From Taxillus chinensis (Eukaryota; Streptophyta; Magnoliopsida; Santalales; Loranthaceae): a DNA stretch of 64,000 nt. Made by a program: the position numbers and the translations under genes. Every line of letters begins with the position of its first letter. The first letter of the stretch is position 1. Location of the stretch: assembly GCA_023512835.1 (NCBI GenBank), contig CM042091.1:21159506-21223505 (forward strand). Direction: 5' to 3'. Positions 50,101-59,100 of this stretch are shown here, piece by piece. The notes beneath the pieces were generated by a model, which was not told where the DNA came from, ran no database searches, and worked only from the letters and a program-made list of their open reading frames with translations.

Positions 50101-53100
50101 GCTGAAGTACAAACCAGGCAAAACAAACATAGTCGTGAATGCATTAAATAAGAAGGCAAAACTTGTGGCCATCAATCAATCACAATTTCTTTTAGTTTCG
50201 AAGTTAAAAAAAGGGATGGATCATGACCCATTAGCCAAGTACTTGGTGAAATGCGTCAAGGATGGGAAGATGCACAGATTTTGGTCGAGGGATGAGTTAT
50301 TGTACACACACAGACAACGTGTCTTTATTCCAAAGTGGAGAAATCTTTGGAAGAAAATTTTAAATAAGTGTCATGGCTCAAAATGAATGGGACATTTAAG
50401 AGTAAATAGTAAATTGGCATTAGTAGAACAGACCTACGATTGGCCTCAAATGGTATAGGATATCCAAGTGTATGTGCATACATGTCTTGTGTGCCAATAA
50501 AATAAGATTGAAAATCGACAACTGGCGGGATTGTTGGAATCTTTGCTTAGTCTAGAAACCCTTTGGAAAAGTGTTTCGAAGGACTTCATCGTTGCTCTCT
50601 CCAAGTCCGAAAGATACGGCATGATCATTGTGGTGGTTGATCAATTCTCAAAATATGGAATTTTCAATGTAGCTTCGAAGGATTGCACAGCAGACGACAC
50701 AGCCGATTATTTTTCAAATATGTGGTGAAATATTGGGACATTCCGAAGTTTATCATTAGTGACCGAGACTTCAGGTTTACAGGAAGATTTTGGATAGAGT
50801 TGTTCCGTCTAATGGGTTCGAACTTAAACTTTTCCACAAGTTTTTATCCACAAACGTATGGACAGACAGAGTGTGTCAATGGGTTGCTAAAGCTGTACTT
50901 GAGGCACTATGTAAGTGCCAACCAGAAAGATTGGATGAAGTTACTGAATATTGCCTAATTCTCATATAACTTGCAAAAGAGCGAGTCGATGAACATAAGT
51001 CTGTTCGAGCTTGCTACTGGACAACAACCGATGATGCCAACTTCCTTTACAATTGGCTATATGGGAAGAAGTCCTACAACGTACAAGTTTGTTAAGGGGT
51101 GGCATGAACAAACTGATCTAGCTAGAGCATACTTGCACAAGATAAGAAAAAAGATAAAGAAGTAGGCGGATCAACATCGACGACAAGTGGAGTTCCAAGA
51201 AGAAAACATGGTGATGCTCAAACTCCTTCCGCGCCAAACAAAAATGCTAAGGCAAAAGCACAAAGGTTTGGTGTGCAGATATGAATAACCTTTTCAAATT
51301 CTAAAATGAGTCGGAAAGATGGCCTACAAGATAGAACTTCCAATAAAAATGCAGGGACACCCAATAGTTCATGTGAATTTACTTAAATCTTTTCATCTTA
51401 GTGAAGACCCGAGTAAACAACAAGCAGTACAAGCCCCTACAGCAGTTCACAAAGGACACGACAAAGAAGTAAAAGAGATAGTTGCTCAAAGAGTCATGCC
51501 AAGAAAAGGCGTAACTCCAAGTCATGTGGAGTACTATGGCAAATGGAAGGACAAACCTAACGAAGAGGCGAGTTGGGAATGAGAAGCTGACTTATGACAA
51601 TTCCCTAAAAAGATCAAAGCATTTCATGCAACGTTTACAACGAAGGCGTTGCAAGATTAAGTGAGGGAGAATGTCACACTTGGAGAATTTTGTAGCCTTT
51701 TATGTTTGTATAACTCCTAATGGGAGCTAACTTAGCGCTATCATAATGTAACCATATATATGTCTCCTAATGGCAAAGACGAAATAGTGCCAAGATCTAT
51801 ATGTAAAGCAAGGCTCTATAGAATAGTTTCAATATTGTAAAGCTTTCATTCAATCTATACAAAGAGAACGTATTTCTCACATTGCTTCTGCGTGTGTTTG
51901 TCATTGTTTGTGCGATTGTTTTACAAGTTCTAGGATTGAAGGCTATTAAGACAATTAGATAATATACCATATTAACCTTATGTGCAATGTATTTATACGG
52001 GGATCACCCCTTGATTATATACAAAAGAAAATATATTTCATTATCTCTCTTAACATGGTATCAGAGCTAGCGAGGTTGACGCACGACGATCCTTGATAAC
52101 GTTACTCCTTTGCGACAATTCTCTGATGCCTTTGGAGGACGAAGATGCAGCGACAACCTTCTTTGCAATGCGATCCTAGCCACAGCCGTCCTTGCAGCGC
52201 GATCCTTGCTGCGGCCCAGTGACGCATTCCCGATCGCAACTCTACCACGCGATTCCAGCCGTTGACAACGTTCCGAGACCCTGCCACGCGATCCCGGATG
52301 CTCTTCCGATGCAATGCGACACAACCCAGACGATGTGACCCTGTGACTCTGCAACGCTTTCCCGAACACTCTTCTGCCGCAATGCAACGCAACCCAAACA
52401 ACGCAACTCAAACGACACTCGTCCCTATGCGTATGGCGATGATGGTCGGCCAGGGCATCTGCATCTGGTCTGGCAACGACGATCAGTAACGCACGATGAC
52501 GGACTGGCTTCTTCAGGTCGGCTTCGCCCCATATATATATTATTCTTTCTCGTGTGACGACTATGAATATTGTTGTTGCTGCTATGCTTGTTAAGCCTGT
52601 TATTGCGTTGTGGATTTGGATATTGATTTGTGAATATTGCTGGGTAATATGGCTGGGTGATTGTGCGATAAGGTGTTAGTGGTTGATGTTACGTTCAGCA
52701 CATAAGGAGGTCCTTTTCTGCTGTTGTTTTAAGTTCGCACTGATCGTGGTTCTTGCTATGTGTCGCCGCACCCTAGTCAGCATGTTTCCTGATGACTGAT
52801 TGGTGGATGAAGTGGTGATAACTATAATATATATATATATATATATATTGGTCTGTTTTGTCTGCATTGTATTATGATGGCACATGCAGCAGATGTTGGC
52901 ATTGCTGATTCCCTTGAATCAGTTACCTTATCCCGTGCTGATTATGATTTACTAGTTGGTTCTGCCCGGATGGCTACAACTTCAACACATACTGCTACTT
53001 TGGCATTGCAACCATCAGGTAGTCCTTCTTGTTTGCTTACTTCCAAGCCTAATACCTGGGTCATAGATTCTGATGTCACTCATCACATGACTGGTAATTT

Positions 53101-56100
53101 TAAACTCTTATCATCTTTTCAATCTATAACGCCCACTTCATCTCATCCGTTATCTTTGTTGATGGTTCGCAAACCTCTATCACTGGAATAGGGACTACGC
53201 ACTTAAGTCCATCTCTTTCTCTTTCAACCATGTTGCATTTATCTTACTCACTATACAACTTATTATCCATTAGCTCCTTAACTAAAGCTCTCAATTATTC
53301 GATAATCTTTTCATCTTTTGGTTGTATTTTTCAGGATCTGAAGACTCGGTGTACGATTGATGGGGAAACCGAGGTTAATGGTCTTTATTACTTTGATCAC
53401 ACTATTCATTCTGATTCTGTTGCCACTATAGTTGCCCGTCGTTCCTCTGATCACTTTCGGTTGCAGTGTCGCTTAGGACATCCTTCACTCAGTGAGCTTC
53501 AATCTATGTCACCTCCTGCTACCTCTATTAAGTCTTTTCCATGTGAAACTTGTGAGTTAGGTAAACATTATCGTGTTTCCTTTCCTTCCCGTCAGATAAA
53601 TCAAGTGACTAAACCTTTTGAATTGGTTTACCAACTTCTTATGGGGTCCATTTCCTATACCAACTTCTTCTGATTTCAAGTATTTTGTCACATTCGTAGA
53701 TAATTATTCTCGCATGACTTGATTATATTTAATAAAAAATCGAATTGAAGTTTTCTCTTATTTTCAACACTTCTATTATGAAATTCAAAATTAATTTTAG
53801 GTCTCTATTAAATACTTGCGATCAGATAATGCCAAGGAGTATCTAAGTACCTCTTCTAGGTTTCAACCCTTTCTTGTTTCTCATGGTATTGTGCATCAAA
53901 CTTCTTGTTCATATACTCTACAACAAAATAAAGTTGCTGAAAGGAAAAATCGCCATTTACTTGATGTTGCCCGCTGTTTAATTTTGCATATGCACCTTCC
54001 TAAATCTTTCTGGAGTTTTGCAATTCTTACAGCTTGTTATTTGATTAACCGTATTCCCTCGACTGTCCTACATGGACGGATTCCCTACTCCGTTCCTAAT
54101 CCCAATGCTCCTCTTTGTTTGTTTTGTACAGTGTCTTAGACCTGGTCGTGATAAGTTGGATCCTCGCTCTATTAAGTGTGTTTTCATTGACTATTCTCGC
54201 ACTCAAAAAGGATATCAATGTTATGATCCTATAACTGGTCGCATTTGTGTCTGATGTCACTTTTCATGAGGATGACTCCTATTATGCTTCTTCCACAAAT
54301 AGTCAACTTGCTCCTCCGGTAATTCCATCCCCCGTTCCTCCAGTGGTCTCCTCCCCTAAGTCGACTTCAATTGATCCGGATCTCTCCCCTTGTGACCACT
54401 TCACTGGCCAAACATATCATCGCCGCCCTCAAGCTCCTGACGTTCCCCCCAACCCCCACTTCAATCGACACCTCGTTTCCTGATCCACCTCTGGATCATG
54501 ACCTTCCTATTGCTCAACGTAAAGGTACTCATTCTTGTGTTGGTTGTCCTCTTGACCGTTTTGTTTCTTATACTGGTAATGTCCGCTCTCAATATCCTAT
54601 GTCTCACTTTGTCTCCACCGCCAAGTTATCCCCTTGTTTCTCTGCTTTTATTTCATATGTTTTGTCTCTAGTTGTGCCACGCAGTATTGTTGAAGCTCTT
54701 GCTCATCCTAGGTGGTGCCAAGCCATGAACGATGAGATACAAGCTCTTCATACCAATGCCACATGGGATCTCACCCGATTACCCGCTAATAAACATGTTG
54801 TTGGATGCCGCTGGATTTTTACTGTGAAAGTTCATCCTAATGGTTCCCTTGAACGATTAAAAGCTCGCCTGGTGGCTAAGGGATACACTAGGTTTATGGT
54901 GTTGACTATAATGATACTTTTTCTCCTGTCGCCAAGATTCCGTCTGTTCGAGTGTTTATCTCCTTAGTTGTTCATTATAGCTAGCCTCTTCATCAACTAG
55001 ATGTCAAAAATGTCTTTCTCTACAGTGACCTTGCTAAGGAGGTTTATATGAAGCAACCACCTGATTTTGTTGCTCCGGGGGAGAATCTGATATGTCGTCT
55101 TCAAAAGGCTCTTTATGGGTTAAAGCAGTCTCCACGGGCCTGCTTTGGCCGATTCAGTATAGCTGTTGTTCGCTTCGGTCTTCGACAATGTGCGGTTGAT
55201 CATTCTGTGTTTAGCTCCTCGTTTGATGCCGGCTGTATTCTCTTGGTTGTATATATTGATGATATTATTATTACAGGTAGTGATAAGAAAGGCATTCAAC
55301 GTTTGAAGCATTTTCTCCAGACTGAGTTTTGCACCAAGGATCTTGGTCGTTTGCGCTATTTCTTGGGAATAGAAGTGGCCTACTCTGCTTCCTCTATTTC
55401 CTTGTCGCAACAAAAGTATGTGCTGGATATACTCGATGAGGTTGGGTACTTAGGCATCAAACCTGTTACTTCTCCTATGGATCCAAATGTCCGGTTAGAT
55501 TCAGAACATGGTGATTTGTTACATAACCCTGCTCAATATCGGAGATTAGTTGGTAAATTAAACTATTTGACAGTTACCAGACCCGATATCGCCTTTGCTG
55601 TAAGCACCGTAAGCCAGTTTATGAGTGCTCCTCGCACTACCCACTAGACTGCAGCATTACAAATTGTCAAGTACTTGAAGGGAGCACCAGGGCGAGGACT
55701 TCTGTTTACCAAACAGGGTAATCTTGATATTCATGGTTATTCTGATGCTGACTGGGCAGGATGTCCGATTGATAGAAGATCCATTACTGGTTATTATGTG
55801 TTTCTTGGTGGAAATCTTATAGCATGAAAAAGTAAGAAATAACATGTTGTGTCAAGATCTAGTGCAGAGGCTGAGTAGCAAACAATGGCACATGTAACTG
55901 GTGAACTAACGTGGTTGACAATGTTGTTATCAGAAATTGGCTTATCTTCTTCACGCACCTCAGTGTTGCATTGTGATAGTCAATCTGCTATTTATATTGC
56001 TTCCAATCCGATGTTCCATGAAAGGACGAAGCATATTGAAGTTGATTGTCATTTTGTACGTGAGAAGGTGCGAAACAATGAATTTGAGCTCACACATATT

Positions 56101-59100
56101 CGAACTAAACATCAACTGGCTTATCTTTTTACTAAGTCACTGAGGGGTAATCGTGTATATCAACTTTGTAATAAGTTGAGGCTATTTGATATATATGCTC
56201 CAACTTGAGGGGGAGTATTAAGACAATTAGATAATATACCATATTGGCTTTATGTGTAATGTATTTATATGGGAATCACCCATTGACTATATACAAAAGA
56301 AAATATATTTCATTATCTCTCTTAACAAAGGCGAACAATCCGAACAGAGGACGACTGAACTTAACGATTCGAGATACAAAGAAAGTTGAAAGCCGCGGGA
56401 TGAATTCTCACCCCATGACAATAACATAGACAAGAATCATATTATTTTATTGAGATAATATCCATACAATACATAACTAGATATATATACAAAAAAGAGA
56501 AATCTATCTATGGTAATATAGGTATTAAGGTATCAATCTAAATTATACCGTATCTCATAATATCCCACCAATTATATAATATCTTTCTAATTACTATAAC
56601 ACCCATCAAGTGGTATACCTTGCTTTGAAGATGATGAATCTGAATGCTACCCCTCAACACCTATAGGGATCCAAAAACATTGAAAAAACCATGCCTCATG
56701 TCTTTGTTGGATTACACCACTTCAGTAGGTCTGCCGACACAATCCTTATGAATCTTGATTTTCTCACACTTTCTAACATTTTTTCCAAGCTCGACCTTTT
56801 CGGTTTTGCACTAAAATGTCAAGACATGTTGGGTAGAGCATCTAGGGTTAGGGTTAGGGTTTCCTCCCCCTACAAGAATTTTCCCTCACAACATGAACAT
56901 CAAAAAAGCCATTTATCCCTTGGAGTTCGTTGGCTGCCTATAGGTTCTTTCTCCTTGTTTTCTACTAATAAGCGATCAAGTCGCTCAATTGTTTCATAGT
57001 TTGACCTATTTAGTTGCGCCACGAACTCCATCAGATCAAATATGAATTTAAAAATTCAATCTTGATTCTCTTCCAAGGCTTCAAACCACTCCTTGTACGT
57101 CCCCAACTCTTCCCCCATATCTCAATGGAGTTACATGAAGAACGTGAAGAAAGAATCTTGATGATAAGAATGATGAAACTCTGAATAAAAAGATTGTATC
57201 TTGATGCTATCAGCGAAAGCATCAAATTATTGAGGATCTTTATTAGGATCCAATAAAAAGACAGAAAAATTAAATTCAATCCACTCACAAAATTTAACAA
57301 TTGATCCTTTAAGATTGGATAACAAAATTTACCACACTCTAACTCAAGCAATTCAAAGCAATTAACTTAGAAAAGACAAATTTGATAAGAAAACCCTATG
57401 TTCCCAAGTTATTCAATTCCAAAGATCCCTAACATCATGGCCTTCAGGCCTTTACCTATACATAAAAACCCTAACACCAATGACCCTTTTGCTCCTTGAA
57501 TATATTAAAACACATAAATAAGCAAATAAATAACAAAATGGAATATAAATAAACAAATAAATAACATACAAAAATATCGAAGACTCAACAAGAGCATCTA
57601 CTCGAACTATCAATGCTCAAAACGTGGAGCTCAACACGTGCTCAAAACAGCCATCCTACTATTGCACGAAGCATATATTGCTCAAGAGGCATACTTGCCT
57701 ACTGCACGAAACAATGAGTGCTTGAGACGTCCACAAGTGTTGCGCAAAATTTGGCTTCAAGGCATCTAGACAACACTCACAGGATAATCGGCCATAGCAA
57801 TGACCAACTTAGAGAGCTTTAGCTAGATGCAGAGTATTGGCCAACTGAGTATCATCCTTTAGAACTTTGGCCAACAAGAAGCTTCAACCATAGAGTTGTC
57901 TCTATTAAAATATGTCCCGCAATGGAAAAATTTCCAACCAAGTATTGGTTAATAAAAATTCAAGAGTAACCTCTCCTATAACTAATTGATTTTAGAATGA
58001 AAGCCCTTCAAAATCTAATATGATATCAAAGCAGGTTGTGTTTTCCGCTCATGATTTTCAGCCCGTGAGAAAATGTGTTCACCAATGTTCCGCCTCATTT
58101 ACGATTTCTAGTCGTGTGTCCATGTCATATTATACATGTTGCCACGTGATGTGTTAGAATATGTCCCACATCAGGAAAGTTTCTAACCAAGTATTGATTA
58201 AAGAAGATTCAAGAATAGCCTCTCTATAGTCAATTGATTTTAGGATGAAAGCTCTTCGAAATTTAATAATCTTAATAGATTGCAAGTCCACACACAACAA
58301 ATACTTGAAGTGAAGAAATAGACAAGACAGAATATAAGTCATTCAACCAATATGACCTACTCTACTAGTGGTGAGATTTCTACCTTAGACAACTCCATTA
58401 AATAAAGAGATCACTAATATAGTGTCTACTCTAAAATACAATACAAGTACAAGGGTTTTCTCCTCTCCGCAAATAACAACTCTCCCTTTTTCCTTACAAC
58501 ACTTACAATAGTCCACAAAATTATAATAAGGTCACTTCGTGTCACTTCTTCTCTCACTTGACAGTTCTTTGTCTTGCATGCTGATTTCGTCTTCTTCAAC
58601 TCCTTAAGCTCCCAAAACTCTGAAATCTCATGAAGTGGCTCTCATAGTGTAGTTCGTATAATACAACTGAACACGAACTCCAACATTTTACATAGAAGAC
58701 AACTCTTTCCATCTATATTCCAGTCTTGGTTACCCTAATTACTGCCTATTAATTAGGATTTCTCTAAATAGCCACCTTGAACCTGACATGCTCTGCCAAA
58801 AAAAAAAAAACATGATTCATAAAATCCAGATCTTCTGCCATAAAGCGTAAAGTAGGCTTCCAAGCTTGTTTCCTTCTTCCTGCCATTTAACTTGAGCCGT
58901 TGGATCATCTGTCTAGATGAACTCGCTCTGAACTAGCCACTGTTCATCATGTCACATTTGCTTGGTTAGGTGACTTAAAGAAACCTTCTGTTTCATGACT
59001 CCTCTGCCTAACCTTCCTGTCTGAGTGGGAGTTAAGTACTATAATCTTAAACTGATATCAAATAAATCACTAATAACAACTCATATAATGTCATGTCACC

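Larger units (their letters stand above)
47228..56420 (+). mobile_element. Chromovirus (Ty3/Gypsy with chromodomain) carrying two nested elements
   Basis: The 5' LTR is 47228-47582 and starts TGTCAC and ends GTGACA. The primer site GTGATATCAGAGC follows at 47585. Then come the gag start (to about 48212), a hAT fragment (48213-49550), the RT end/RNase H, integrase, a chromodomain (to about 51582) and the 3' LTR (51671-51943, resuming at 56328-56420). The 3' LTR is split by a complete Copia with AAGGC target duplications. Gag C-terminus, protease and most of RT are missing where the hAT piece sits. No target duplication surrounds the whole element (CCATG versus ATAAC). Confidence 0.85.

Noticed and set aside
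52080..52500. Overlapping GC-rich frames in the nested Copia leader
   Set aside because: Located between primer site and protease, arginine/serine-rich on both strands, no gag motif.
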